Positions 25,965-35,545 are shown, numbered from the stretch's first letter. The stretch is 64,000 bases of DNA from Martinezella rhizogenes (GCA_013322215.1 JAAMEZ010000058.1:1-64000), one strand, 5' to 3'. The notes: generated from the letters alone by a model not told the origin. Numbers and translations: made by a program.

Positions 25965-26208
25965 GGCCTCTTGAAGCCGTTAGGCAGATCAATACATAAA
26001 ACGATGAAATTCACGGCCACGTCTGTCCTGCGCTCCACTTTTCCGAAGGGGTAAAGGCGAGGCGGAGTCGAGTCAAGCAAGGCGCCATCCAGAAGTTCCG
26101 AATGCTGCGGGCGCGAAACTTGGTGTTTCGCTCATGGCAAACATGCGCTAAAGCGAGCGTAGCCAAGAATAACAGCGACGTAACAGTAAAAGCGGACCAC
26201 TGCCCGAC

Positions 26209-27762
26209 ATGACCGAAAAAACTCCGTTCTACATCACCACCGCGATCGCCTATCCCAACGGCAAGCCGCATATCGGCCATGCCTATGAGCTGATCGCCAC
26301 CGATGCGCTGGCGCGCTTCCAGCGTCTCGACGGCCGCGACGTCTTCTTCCTGACGGGCACGGACGAGCATGGTCAGAAGATGCAGCAGACGGCGCGGGCC
26401 GAGGGCATGGAACCGCAGCAGCTCGCCAACCGCAATTCCGACGAATTCCAGGCGATGGGCAAGCTGCTGAACGCGTCGAACGACGATTTCATCCGTACGA
26501 CGCAGCCGCGCCACCACGAGACCTCGCAGAACATCTGGAACCTGATGGCCGATGCCGGCGACATCTACAAGGATTCCTATGCCGGCTGGTATTCGGTGCG
26601 CGACGAAGCCTATTACCAGGAAAACGAAACCGAGCTGCGCGCCGACGGCGTGCGCTACGGACCTCAGGGCACTCCGGTCGAATGGGTGGAGGAGGCAAGC
26701 TACTTCTTCAAGCTCTCCGAATACCAGGATCGGCTGCTGAAGCACTATGAGGAAAATCCCGATTTCATCGGTCCGGCCGAACGCCGCAACGAGGTCATCT
26801 CCTTCGTCAAATCCGGACTTAAGGATCTCTCGATCTCGCGGACGACCTTCGATTGGGGCATCAAGGTGCCGAACGATCCCGCGCACGTCATGTATGTCTG
26901 GGTCGATGCGCTGACGAACTACATCACGGCGACCGGCTATATCGAAGACCGCAACAATCCGCGAGCGAAATACTGGCCGGCCGATCTGCACGTCATCGGT
27001 AAGGACATCATCCGCTTCCATGCCGTCTACTGGCCGGCTTTCCTGATGTCGGCGAAGCTGCCGCTGCCGAAGCGCGTCTATGCCCATGGCTTCCTGCTCA
27101 ACAAGGGCGAGAAGATGTCGAAGTCGCTCGGCAACGTCGTCGATCCGGTCAACCTCGTGAACCATTTCGGCCTCGACCAGGTGCGCTATTTCTTCCTGCG
27201 CGAAGTCTCCTTCGGCCAGGACGGCAGCTATAGCGAAGAGGCGATCGGCACGCGCATCAACTCCGATCTTGCCAATGGCATCGGCAATCTCGCCAGCCGC
27301 TCGCTGTCGATGATCGTCAAGAACTGTGACGGTCAGATACCGGAATGCGGCCCGCTGACCGACGAGGACAAGGCACTTCTGGCGCAAGCCGACGGGTTGC
27401 TGGCCTCGACGCGCGAAGACATGGGCAAGCAGCTCATCCATCGTGCCCTTGCTTCCATTATCGCCGTCGTTTCCGAGACGGACCGCTATTTCGCCAGCCA
27501 GGAACCCTGGGCGCTGAAGAAGACCGACCCGACCCGCATGGCGACCGTGCTCTATGTCACGGCCGACGTCGTGCGGCAGATCGGCATTCTGCTGCAGCCC
27601 TTCATGCCGGAATCCTCGGCTAAGCTCCTGGATCTCATAGCCATCCCTGCCGACAAGCGCGATTTCGCGGCGCTCGGCGAGGCGGGCCGCCTCGTTGCCG
27701 GGACGCCGCTGGAAGCGCCGAAGCCGGTCTTCCCGCGCTATGTCGCGCCGACTGCCGAATAA
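26209..27762 (+). CDS. metG: Methionyl-tRNA synthetase
   Basis: The 517-residue class I synthetase has the HIGH-type motif PNGKPHIGHAYE near the N-terminus and GEKMSKSLGN near residue 300. The length matches the short alpha-proteobacterial form without the C-terminal tRNA-binding extension. The connective peptide lacks the four-cysteine zinc knuckle of the E. coli type. It is followed 8 nt later by tatD. Confidence 0.96.
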   Translation: MTEKTPFYITTAIAYPNGKPHIGHAYELIATDALARFQRLDGRDVFFLTGTDEHGQKMQQTARAEGMEPQQLANRNSDEFQAMGKLLNASNDDFIRTTQPRHHETSQNIWNLMADAGDIYKDSYAGWYSVRDEAYYQENETELRADGVRYGPQGTPVEWVEEASYFFKLSEYQDRLLKHYEENPDFIGPAERRNEVISFVKSGLKDLSISRTTFDWGIKVPNDPAHVMYVWVDALTNYITATGYIEDRNNPRAKYWPADLHVIGKDIIRFHAVYWPAFLMSAKLPLPKRVYAHGFLLNKGEKMSKSLGNVVDPVNLVNHFGLDQVRYFFLREVSFGQDGSYSEEAIGTRINSDLANGIGNLASRSLSMIVKNCDGQIPECGPLTDEDKALLAQADGLLASTREDMGKQLIHRALASIIAVVSETDRYFASQEPWALKKTDPTRMATVLYVTADVVRQIGILLQPFMPESSAKLLDLIAIPADKRDFAALGEAGRLVAGTPLEAPKPVFPRYVAPTAE

Positions 27763-27770
27763 GGTTATCC

Positions 27771-28553
27771 ATGCTGATCGATACGCATTGCCATCTGGAT
27801 TTTGCCGATTTCGAAGAGGAACGCGACGCGATCGTCGCCCGCGCTCACGAGATGGGCGTCAGGCAGATGGTCACCATCTCGACCAAGGTCAGGAAGCTCG
27901 ATGGGTTGCTTGCTCTCACCGAGCGCTATCCATCGGTTTTCTGCTCGGTCGGCACGCATCCCAACAGCGCCGATCAGGAGCTTGATATCCAGACGGAAGA
28001 TCTCGTGCGGCTGGCAAACCAGCACGAAAAGATCGTCGCGATCGGCGAGGCGGGTCTCGATTACTTCTATGATACCGTCAAGCCGGAAGACCAGAAGACA
28101 GGCTTCCTGCGCCATATCGCAGCCGCCCGCGAAACGCAGCTGCCGCTCGTCATACACAGCCGCAGCGCCGACGAGGACATGGCGGCGATCCTGACGGAGG
28201 AAACGGGGAAGGGGGCTTTCCCCTTCATCCTGCATTGCTTTTCCGCCGGCCCTGCCCTTGCTCAGACTGGTGTTGAGCTCGGCGGCTATATCTCGTTTTC
28301 CGGCATCCTGACTTTCCCGAAATCGGAGGAGTTGCGCGAGATCGCCAAGACGATCCCGCACGACCGGCTGCTGGTCGAGACCGATGCGCCGTATCTCGCA
28401 CCGAAGCGCTGGCGGGGAAAACGCAACGAGCCGTCCTATGTCGTCAACACTGCCGAGGTGCTGGCCGACACGATCGGCGTCAGCATGGACGAGATCGCCG
28501 ACATCACGACGGAAAACGCCTTCCGCTGCTTCTCCAAGATGACGAGGGTCTGA
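27771..28553 (+). CDS. tatD: TatD family metal-dependent deoxyribonuclease
   Basis: The 260-residue TIM-barrel hydrolase has the metal ligands IDTHCHLDF at the N-terminus, IGEAGLDYF near residue 93, HSRSADED, HCFS and VETDAPYLAP near residue 203. TatD enzymes are 3'-5' exonucleases linked to DNA quality control. It lies in the metG-tatD-MBL-ybaK run, with AAGG before the ATG. Confidence 0.93.
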   Translation: MLIDTHCHLDFADFEEERDAIVARAHEMGVRQMVTISTKVRKLDGLLALTERYPSVFCSVGTHPNSADQELDIQTEDLVRLANQHEKIVAIGEAGLDYFYDTVKPEDQKTGFLRHIAAARETQLPLVIHSRSADEDMAAILTEETGKGAFPFILHCFSAGPALAQTGVELGGYISFSGILTFPKSEELREIAKTIPHDRLLVETDAPYLAPKRWRGKRNEPSYVVNTAEVLADTIGVSMDEIADITTENAFRCFSKMTRV

Positions 28554-28557
28554 CGTC

Positions 28558-29385
28558 GTGACATACCGGCGGCGCTTCACCATTTTGGGCTGTTCATCGT
28601 CGCCGGGTGTTCCCCGCATCACCGGCGACTGGGGTGCCTGCGATCCCAAAAATGCGAAAAACCGCCGTACGCGCGCTGCCTTCCTGATAGAGCAGATCGC
28701 ACCGGATGGTGGCATTACCACCGTCGTCATCGATACCGGTCCGGATTTCCGCGAGCAGATGATCCATGCCGGCGTCAGCTTCATCGACGCCGTGCTTTAT
28801 ACCCATGCCCATGCCGACCATATTCATGGCATCGACGACCTGCGCGGCTACTTCCATATCTCAAACGAGCGTATCCCGATCTATGCTGATCCGCCGACCA
28901 TGGATCGGATTCGCGAGGGCTTTCGCTACTGCCTGGAAACGCCGCCTGGCAGCAGCTATCCGCCGATCGTACGGCCGGTGCTGATCGAAAATCTCGAGAA
29001 AAGTTTCACGATCGACGGGGCAGGCGGCCCGATCCGCTTGTGGCCGCACAAACAGGTGCACGGCGATATCCATTCGCTCGGATTCCGTGTCGGCAAGCTT
29101 GCTTATTGCAGCGATATCAGTGACTTCCCACCGGAATCGATAGAAAGAGTTCAAAACCTCGACATCCTGATCATCGACGCCTTGCAGTATCGGCCGCATC
29201 CAAGCCATCTGTCGCTGGCGCAGTCGCTCGAATGGATCGAACGCCTGGCGCCGAAACATGCCATCTTGACCCACATGCATACGCCGCTCGATTATGAAAC
29301 CGTGCTGGCTGAAACGCCCGATCATGTCGAGCCGGCCTACGATCAGATGCAGATCGAACTCGACGTGGAGGATGACGAGCTATGA
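28558..29385 (+). CDS. MBL-fold metallohydrolase (PhnP-like)
   Basis: The start is GTG at 28558, four bases after the tatD stop. The 275-residue product carries the metal-binding motif THAHADHIHGIDDLR (about residue 80), the downstream ligand CSDISDFP and TILTHMHTPLDY-like HAILTHMHTPLD near the C-terminus. PhnP-type proteins hydrolyse cyclic phosphates. The specific substrate is unknown. The next gene overlaps by 4 nt. Confidence 0.88.
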   Translation: MTYRRRFTILGCSSSPGVPRITGDWGACDPKNAKNRRTRAAFLIEQIAPDGGITTVVIDTGPDFREQMIHAGVSFIDAVLYTHAHADHIHGIDDLRGYFHISNERIPIYADPPTMDRIREGFRYCLETPPGSSYPPIVRPVLIENLEKSFTIDGAGGPIRLWPHKQVHGDIHSLGFRVGKLAYCSDISDFPPESIERVQNLDILIIDALQYRPHPSHLSLAQSLEWIERLAPKHAILTHMHTPLDYETVLAETPDHVEPAYDQMQIELDVEDDEL

Positions 29386-29873
29386 GCGAAGATATCAAGA
29401 AGCTTTCCAGCCTGGAGCGCGTCGAACTTGTGGCGCGCACGCTGGGGCTCGACATCTCGATCAAACGCATGGAGCAATCCACGCGGACGGCAGAAGAGGC
29501 TGCCAAGGCTGCAGGATGCGCCGTTGGCCAGATCGTCAAATCGCTGGTTTTCGTCAATGCCGATACGCACGCGCTGACGCTGCTTCTGGTTTCGGGCGCC
29601 CATAACGCCGATACGGCTTATATCGCAACAGCTTATGGAGTTCGATTGAAGCGCGCCGATATCGACCGCGTGCGCGACGAAACCGGTTTTGCCATCGGCG
29701 GGGTTGCGCCGATCGGTCATCTAGTCGATCTGCCCGTTTTCATCGATGAAAGCCTTTTGGCTTATGATCAGGTCTGGTGCGCGGCCGGGCGCCCGGACAG
29801 CATTTTCTCCTGCCATCCAACAACGCTGGCCGAGAAGATTGCAGCCAAGGTGATCCGCATCAAGGCGAGCTGA
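29382..29873 (+). CDS. YbaK/EbsC family aminoacyl-tRNA deacylase-like protein
   Basis: The 163-residue YbaK-fold protein shows the central lysine motif IVKSLVFV (about residue 48), AGCAVGQ before it, and a GGVAPIGH loop near residue 107. The family removes misacylated amino acids from tRNA (Cys-tRNA-Pro or Pro/Ala editing). Co-transcription with metG (ATGA overlap with the MBL gene) fits a translation-quality role, though specificity cannot be told. Confidence 0.88.
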   Translation: MSEDIKKLSSLERVELVARTLGLDISIKRMEQSTRTAEEAAKAAGCAVGQIVKSLVFVNADTHALTLLLVSGAHNADTAYIATAYGVRLKRADIDRVRDETGFAIGGVAPIGHLVDLPVFIDESLLAYDQVWCAAGRPDSIFSCHPTTLAEKIAAKVIRIKAS

Positions 29874-29946
29874 GAACAGCGAATACAGTCTGCGCCGGCA
29901 GAGATTGCGTGAAATCCCTGCGGTGGGGCGCTACAGGGAGGATGCG

Positions 29947-30426
29947 ATGAGCGAGGCTTCAGATGGCAAAAGGACCGACAGGGCTTCCCGGGTAATTCGC
30001 TCGACGCCAAACGCGATCTTCAAAGCATTCCTCGATCCCGAAGCATTGGCCCTGTGGCTTCCGCCCAAAGGTATGACGTGCCGCATCCATGTCTTCGAAC
30101 CGCATAATGGCAGCAGCTATCGAATGGCGCTATCCTATGACGCGCTGGATCACTCGACACCCGGAAAATCCTCCGAACATACCGATATCGTCTCCGGCCG
30201 GTTCCTCGATATCGTGCCGGATGAACGCATCGTTCAGGCGGTGGATTTCGAGTCCGATGACGCAGCATTCGACGGAACGATGACCATGACTTGGTCCTTG
30301 GAAGAGGTTCCGACCGGCACAAGGGTCACCATAATTTGTGAAAACGTGCCTTACGGCATCAGCAGAGAAGATCATGACGAGGGACTGAAATCGACCCTCG
30401 AAAATCTGGCCAACCATCTGGAATAA
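29947..30426 (+). CDS. SRPBCC (AHSA1-type) ligand-binding domain protein
   Basis: The start at 29947 is chosen because GGGAGG lies seven bases upstream; the frame extends further but without support. The 159-residue product is one SRPBCC domain: VIRSTPNAIFKAFLDPEALALWLPP at the N-terminus and a DHDEGLKSTLENLANHLE terminal helix. The domain binds hydrophobic ligands. Function unknown. Confidence 0.85.
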   Translation: MSEASDGKRTDRASRVIRSTPNAIFKAFLDPEALALWLPPKGMTCRIHVFEPHNGSSYRMALSYDALDHSTPGKSSEHTDIVSGRFLDIVPDERIVQAVDFESDDAAFDGTMTMTWSLEEVPTGTRVTIICENVPYGISREDHDEGLKSTLENLANHLE

Positions 30427-30676
30427 AAGCGAAAGATATCGATCTTGTTGCAGAGCGGATGTTGGTTTTAGTTCCATAATCTATCTTATCTGATGTTTGT
30501 TTTGTAGCTGATGTGGGTTCAAGGATTAAGTGCGACTTGCGAATGACGCCAATGGGTTGTCACTCGCAAGGAAGACGCAATGAGGCGCACCTGCCCTCAC
30601 ATCGATCCGGCCGCTTCTGGCGCCGTTCGAGCAAACCGTGGAGGCAAACTGGAACTTCGATCGCTCGGCAGGCCCA

Positions 30677-31417
30677 TCATGCCTCCAAAGCCATGACGAC
30701 GATCCAGGCCTGCCATCTGACGCCCGGGATTTTCAGCAGCAAATTGTCGACCTGCTTGCCAGTACCCCGGACCGCAGTGCCGAACGGGCTCTTGCGAAAC
30801 GGTATGGAAGCAAGCGCAGCGAGCCCGAAAAACTCCAGATCGCACTTCGAGAAATGTTTGCGTACGATGTCGAAGTCCGATTTCAAGAGCGGATGCTCAT
30901 CGACCGTGCGGGCTGCTGGCGTCCGGTTGCGATAGAGATTAATTACAGGATTGTGGCCGAGCGGTTCGAAGAAGAAGGCTTTGCCGCCGGGTCTTAGTAC
31001 GCGCCGGATCTCGCTAAGCGATTTCTCCAGGACGAGGTGGTGTAGGATGCCGCTGCCGAAGACGACGTCAAAGCTCGCTGACGGCAGATTCATATCCTCC
31101 GCATTATCGACTTGGAACGTCACATTGTCGATTCCGCGGAGAGCCGCCGTATTCGTGGCCTGTTGAATGGCGACGTCCGAAATATCGATGCCGGTAATCC
31201 GCTTGGCGGACGGTGCGAGACCAATACTGCTCATGCCGTTTGAGCACCCGTATTCGAGCACCTCTCTTTCGGGACAGGCAGCCCTCACCAGCCGCCAATA
31301 GGCGTCTACAGCAGGCTTTACGGCAAAATAGAACGAGTCCTCCTTGCGTTCCTCCACTGCACCGAAGCGTTCATTGTGAAAGTCGCGCTCACGCGCCAAG
31401 CGTGCATCATACGTCAT
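30677..31417 (-). CDS. Class I SAM-dependent methyltransferase
   Basis: The 246-residue product has motif I VLEYGCSNGMSS (about residue 53), an acidic strand-2 end (GIDIS), motif II FDVVFGSGILHHL and RVLRPGGKAFFFEPLGHNP, typical of methyltransferase type 11. The C-terminal 80 residues form a separate region. It stands alone; substrate unknown. Confidence 0.88.
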   Translation of the reverse strand: MTYDARLARERDFHNERFGAVEERKEDSFYFAVKPAVDAYWRLVRAACPEREVLEYGCSNGMSSIGLAPSAKRITGIDISDVAIQQATNTAALRGIDNVTFQVDNAEDMNLPSASFDVVFGSGILHHLVLEKSLSEIRRVLRPGGKAFFFEPLGHNPVINLYRNRTPAARTVDEHPLLKSDFDIVRKHFSKCDLEFFGLAALASIPFRKSPFGTAVRGTGKQVDNLLLKIPGVRWQAWIVVMALEA

Positions 31418-31855
31418 CCCGGTCCTCCCAACTTGACCTAATGCGCTGAAATATTTGCGAGATCTATCTTACAAGGAGCATCAGACCGGTCGCGGCCAAT
31501 GATGGATCCTTCATTTTCGGAGAATAACAAACTGGAACCAGATATCTCCGCCTACGCGAATTCGCAGTTCGGCGCTATTTCCTACCAGAACATGACAAGC
31601 GCAGCGAACGAGCAACTTCCGCTGTAGACATAGGGCAGCCCGCCCGTTCGGCAATCACTACTTGATTATTCGCCATGAGAGAGCTCTCTCAGCGAGCGGC
31701 AGTCGGGGTTTTTCATCCCGCGTTTGCACGAAGAAACCCGATCCCCTACCCTCTACGATAGGCATGATGCGGCGGGATCGGCTGCTCAGCGGAGCCAGCC
31801 TCTTGCCGGCTGCCCAAAGATGAATGGCTGGCTGGATGCTGAAATCCGGCCGAAA
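31418..31855. other. Non-coding gap with a 16-bp perfect palindrome
   Basis: TGAGAGAGCTCTCTCA at 31676-31691 is a perfect palindrome. A 42-codon ORF (31499-31627) exists but has no Shine-Dalgarno sequence at a usable distance, so it is not called. The upstream end should contain the methyltransferase promoter. Confidence 0.5.
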
Positions 31856-32710
31856 TCAGTTGGCCGAGCTTTGCTTGGGAGTACCGGTCGATACTGTGGC
31901 AGTTGTCGACACCGGGGCCAGATACGTATCCAGCAGGCTTGCCATCTTGTTGTCGCGAATTTCAGCGGTCTTCTCACCCATGACCACGCCGACAACACGG
32001 CGTCCGTTCTTCGTCGCGGAGGTCACGAGATTGTAGCCGGAGGCATCGGTATAGCCGGTCTTGATGCCGTCGGCACCGGCGTAGCGATACATCAGATTGT
32101 TGTGGCCGCGCAGCTTCATGCCACGGAACTTGATGCCGCGCATGGAGAAAAGCTTGAACTCCTCAGGAAAGTCCCGCATCAGCGCAACGCCAAGCGTTGC
32201 CATGTCGTGAGCCGTCGTCACTTGTTCCGGATCCGGCAAGCCGGAGGCATTCTTGAAGACGGTATTGCTCATTCCAAGCTGATGCGCTTTTGCGGTCATC
32301 GTCTTGCCGAAATTTTCTTCAGAACCGCCAAGCTGCTCGCCGATGGCGACGGCAGCATCATTGGCAGACAGGACAACGATGCCTTCCACGGCTTCGCGTA
32401 CGCTGACCTTGCGGCCGACGCCCACGGCGAGCTTGAAAGGTTCCTTGCCTTCGGCATTTTCCGACATGGTCAGCTTCTGATCCCATTTCAGGCGACCATC
32501 ATGCAGGGCCTCGAAAGCGAGATAAAGCGTCATCATCTTGGTGAGCGAGGCCGGATAGTTCAGCTCGTTCTCATTCGATGCTTCCAGCACCTGACCGCTA
32601 TGCGCATCAACGACGTAGCTTGCCTGCCCCGCCTCTACCACCGAAGCCGCGCCGAGAAGCGATAGTGTCGAAATCGCCGCGGCGAAAAGCAGGGATGTTG
32701 TCTTGAGCAT
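31856..32710 (-). CDS. D-alanyl-D-alanine carboxypeptidase (PBP5/6, DacF type)
   Basis: The 284-residue product has a signal peptide (cleavage near VEAG) and a complete S11 catalytic set: SLTK (about residue 55), SAN (VVLSANDA, about 110) and KTG (GADGIKTGYT, about 218). It trims the terminal D-Ala of peptidoglycan stem peptides in the periplasm. It lacks the C-terminal PBP5 beta domain and amphipathic anchor. It is a useful contrast to the altered homologue at 18311-19522. Confidence 0.93.
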   Translation of the reverse strand: MLKTTSLLFAAAISTLSLLGAASVVEAGQASYVVDAHSGQVLEASNENELNYPASLTKMMTLYLAFEALHDGRLKWDQKLTMSENAEGKEPFKLAVGVGRKVSVREAVEGIVVLSANDAAVAIGEQLGGSEENFGKTMTAKAHQLGMSNTVFKNASGLPDPEQVTTAHDMATLGVALMRDFPEEFKLFSMRGIKFRGMKLRGHNNLMYRYAGADGIKTGYTDASGYNLVTSATKNGRRVVGVVMGEKTAEIRDNKMASLLDTYLAPVSTTATVSTGTPKQSSAN

Positions 32711-32935
32711 GGATTTTTGCAGTCTCTTTTATTGGTGTTCTTGATGGAGCGGTCGACGCGACCGAGTTGAACCGGCGGCCAGCTTTTCGAGCGAAATGGA
32801 TCGGGCAAATCTATGGCGGAAAGAAGAACGAGGCCATGAAAAAAAGACAATCCGCAAATAGTCCCCAGCCTGCTTGTCATCCACCCTCGCCCAAATAACG
32901 ATCTCGCAGTCAGTTCAAAAGCCTTCTTATAAATA

Positions 32936-32950
32936 TGATTATTTTACTCA
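32936..32950. promoter_or_regulatory. RirA-type iron-responsive operator
   Basis: TGA (32936-32938), nine AT-rich bases, TCA (32948-32950): a TGA-N9-TCA match to the rhizobial iron-responsive operator, 80 nt upstream of the siderophore receptor start. A candidate TTGACG -35 lies just downstream (32958-32963). By analogy RirA would repress the receptor gene when iron is sufficient. Confidence 0.65.
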
Positions 32951-33030
32951 TGTATTATTGACGATTACGAGCTTGGCCTTTAAACACTCACGCATCGGTT
33001 GCGACCCAGAGGAAGAGAGGCGGATCTCGT

Positions 33031-35208
33031 ATGTATCCATGCAGTGATATCAATGGTATAAGACGTCAAACCTCGACTATGGCCACGGCTACATCGGCTT
33101 TCGCTCTTGCTTTGTCGCTATCGGGAAATGCCTTCGCTCAGGACGGCGCGGCGGGTAGCGAGAACGCGACGCGTTTGGAGCCGATCATCGTCGAGGGCGC
33201 GGAGTCCGAGCAAAGCGACGACAGGACCGTGACGGCAAAGCGCAGCCGCGGCGCGACCAAGATCAGCACGCCGTTGATCGAGACGCCCCGCTCCGTCTCG
33301 GTCATCACCAAGAAGGAATTGGAAGAGCGGGCGGCCAGCAACGTCGTGGAAGCCGTGCGCTATACCGCCGGCGTGACCACCGCCTCGACCGGTTTCGATC
33401 CGCGTTACGATGTCATCATGCTGCGTGGCCAGGTGCTGTCGCTGAATGGCGATTATCGCGACGGCCTGCGCCAATACTATGTCAACTACGGCAACTTCCC
33501 GACCGAGCCCTATTCGTTGGAGCGCGTCGAAGTCGTCAAGGGACCGGTTTCGGTACTCTATGGCTCCGGTTCGCCGGGCGGGATCATCAACAAGGTTTCG
33601 AAAGAGCCGCTCGAACAACCGTTTCATGAAGTCGGCATCCTCTGGGGAACGAAGGATCGCGCGCAGGCGACCTTCGATTTCAGCGGTCCGGTCAAGCAGG
33701 ACGACGATCATCTCTTCTATCGGCTGACGGGCCTTGCGCGTGTTGGCGATACCAATTTCGACATTGCCGACGATCGCTACATGCTGCAGCCCTCGTTGCG
33801 CTGGAATCCGGATGCGGCAACCTCCCTCACCCTTTACGGATTGCTGCAGGCAGACGAGAGCGATGGAAGCCCCGGCGCAGTCATAGCGCCGGATGGCCGT
33901 GTCCTCGACATTCGTGCCAGCGATCCGAATTACGACCATCAGAAGGTGCGCCAGCAGCAGGTCGGCTACCGCTTCGAACACGAGTTCGACAATGGCCTGA
34001 CCTTCCGTCAGCACACTCGCTACTCACACATGGATCTGCATACGCGCTATCTCAGCGTCGCCAGCTGGACCGGCACCATCGCCCATCGCAGTGCGACTGC
34101 CCTGCGCGATGACGCCCATATCTTCCAGGTCGACAATCAGCTCGAAGCGAAATTCGACACCGGCCCGCTCGCCCATACCATGCTGTTCGGGCTCGACTAT
34201 ACCTACCTGACATCATCCTTCGGCTACGGCCTGGATTGGGTTACCAACCCCGCCTACGATCTCGATATCAGCAATCCGCGATACGGCGTATCGGGACCGA
34301 CGCCCGACTATAATTTCTCGTTGCTGGACAAGGACATCAGCCAGACCGGCATCTACGCGCTCGATCAGATCGAACTCGACAGGTGGCGCTTCACGCTTGG
34401 CGCCCGCCAAACCTGGGTCAAGCAGACGCTCGACACCACCTACCCGACCGCCGGCACGAGCGACCATCAATCGGAGACCAATAGCGCAACATCCGTCCAG
34501 GCCGGCGCACTTTATCTGTTCGACAACGGCATCGCGCCCTTTGCCAACTATGCCACCTCCTTCGATCCGGTAACAATGCGTTCGGCTTCCGGACGAGTGC
34601 TGGAACCGACCAAAGGCGAGCAGTTCGAGGCAGGCGTGAAATATCAGCCGCCGGGGACGAATATTCTTCTTTCGGCGACCGCCTATCATCTGGTCGAAAG
34701 GAACAAACCGCAATTGGTCAATCCGCTGCTGCTCGCCTACCAGTCGCTCGGCGAAGTGACGACCAAGGGGCTAGAGCTGGAAGCACGCACGGCCTTCGAT
34801 TCCGGGCTCGACCTGATCGCCACCTATACGCTGAGCCGTTCAGAGATCACCGAGGGCGAGAATGCCGGCAGGGAAGTCGCGGCAAGGCCCCGCCATGTGG
34901 CATCATTATGGGCTAACTATACCTTTGCGGAAGACTCCGTTGCTGCGGGGCTGAGTGTCGGAGCAGGCCTACGCTACAACGGCAGGAGCTATACCGACAA
35001 TGCGAATACCGCCGAAAACAGCTCGACTTTCTATGTCGATGCCGGAATGAGCTACGATTTCGGCGCTGCGAACAAGGACTATGCCGGCCTGATTGCGGCG
35101 GTGAACGTACGGAATATCGCGAACCATCGCGACGCAATGTGCGAAAGCGGCTTCTGCTACCTGGGACAGGGCCGCAACGTCACCGCCTCGCTCAAATATC
35201 GCTGGTAG
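33031..35208 (+). CDS. TonB-dependent siderophore receptor
   Basis: The 725-residue outer-membrane receptor has a signal peptide (cleavage near NAFAQ) and a plug domain (about 65-210) with IETPRSVSVITKKELEER and RVEVVKGPVSVLYGSGSPGG. A 22-strand barrel follows, ending in the terminal aromatic YRW. A C-terminal CESGFCYLGQGR block, with two cysteines, resembles the hydroxamate (ferrichrome/ferrioxamine) receptor group. No transporter genes adjoin it. Regulation by iron is suggested by the upstream RirA-type box. Confidence 0.92.
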   Translation: MYPCSDINGIRRQTSTMATATSAFALALSLSGNAFAQDGAAGSENATRLEPIIVEGAESEQSDDRTVTAKRSRGATKISTPLIETPRSVSVITKKELEERAASNVVEAVRYTAGVTTASTGFDPRYDVIMLRGQVLSLNGDYRDGLRQYYVNYGNFPTEPYSLERVEVVKGPVSVLYGSGSPGGIINKVSKEPLEQPFHEVGILWGTKDRAQATFDFSGPVKQDDDHLFYRLTGLARVGDTNFDIADDRYMLQPSLRWNPDAATSLTLYGLLQADESDGSPGAVIAPDGRVLDIRASDPNYDHQKVRQQQVGYRFEHEFDNGLTFRQHTRYSHMDLHTRYLSVASWTGTIAHRSATALRDDAHIFQVDNQLEAKFDTGPLAHTMLFGLDYTYLTSSFGYGLDWVTNPAYDLDISNPRYGVSGPTPDYNFSLLDKDISQTGIYALDQIELDRWRFTLGARQTWVKQTLDTTYPTAGTSDHQSETNSATSVQAGALYLFDNGIAPFANYATSFDPVTMRSASGRVLEPTKGEQFEAGVKYQPPGTNILLSATAYHLVERNKPQLVNPLLLAYQSLGEVTTKGLELEARTAFDSGLDLIATYTLSRSEITEGENAGREVAARPRHVASLWANYTFAEDSVAAGLSVGAGLRYNGRSYTDNANTAENSSTFYVDAGMSYDFGAANKDYAGLIAAVNVRNIANHRDAMCESGFCYLGQGRNVTASLKYRW

Positions 35209-35224
35209 CCACTTCAAGAACACC

Positions 35225-35271
35225 GCTGCTCAAAGGCGTTCAGGCCCATGGCTTATGCGCCTTTGAGCAGC
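35225..35271. terminator. Long perfect hairpin after the receptor gene
   Basis: GCTGCTCAAAGGCG (35225-35238) pairs perfectly with CGCCTTTGAGCAGC (35258-35271), 14 bp, with a 19-nt loop. There is no T-tract on the plus strand, so it may protect the 3' end or act with the next element. Confidence 0.65.
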
Positions 35272-35273
35272 CT

Positions 35274-35322
35274 AAAGCGCGTCGTTGTCGCAATCGCTAC
35301 GCACTTTTGCGCGACATGCCTT
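35274..35322. repeat. Palindromic repeat-like element (second dispersed type)
   Basis: AAAGCGCGTCG at the left and TTGCGCGACATGC at the right fold on each other (GTCG...CGCAA against TTGCGCGAC). It resembles from memory another frequent rhizobial intergenic palindrome ending in GCGCGACATGC. Only one copy is in this window, so repeat status is unproven. Its right end overlaps the stop codon of the DUF1127 gene. Confidence 0.45.
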
Positions 35323-35545
35323 AACCCCAAAACCATGACTTGTTGACCTCGGTACGCGCTTCGGTGCGCGTCATGCCGATATCGCGAAGCTGATCGTCGG
35401 TCAGTTCTCGGAGGGTCCATCTTGTCTCGCGCTTTTCGAGATAGGCCAGAAATCTCGCCAGCACGCTTCGCAAAAATTGCCGCGTTGGCCGACCCCTGCC
35501 CGCACCGGCTGCTGCCGGCATCGGCCTATCGATATCGGTGGTCAT
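35321..35545 (-). CDS. DUF1127 domain protein
   Basis: The 74-residue protein has a C-terminal DUF1127 motif (LRELTDDQLRDIGMTRTEA), rich in basic residues and Trp. AAGGAG precedes the start. DUF1127 proteins of alpha-proteobacteria such as CcaF1 bind RNA and are stress-induced. It is divergent from a LysR regulator and shares its operator region, so it is a likely target of that regulator. Confidence 0.85.
   Translation of the reverse strand: MTTDIDRPMPAAAGAGRGRPTRQFLRSVLARFLAYLEKRETRWTLRELTDDQLRDIGMTRTEARTEVNKSWFWG

Noticed and set aside
26011..27441. 476-codon minus-strand frame
   Set aside because: Shadow of metG caused by high GC at third codon positions.
30536..30570. Hairpin CTTGCGA...TCGCAAG between convergent genes
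   Set aside because: Internal mismatches, long loop and no T-tract; too weak to call a terminator.
31499..31627. 42-codon ORF
   Set aside because: No ribosome-binding site at a usable distance and no recognisable sequence.
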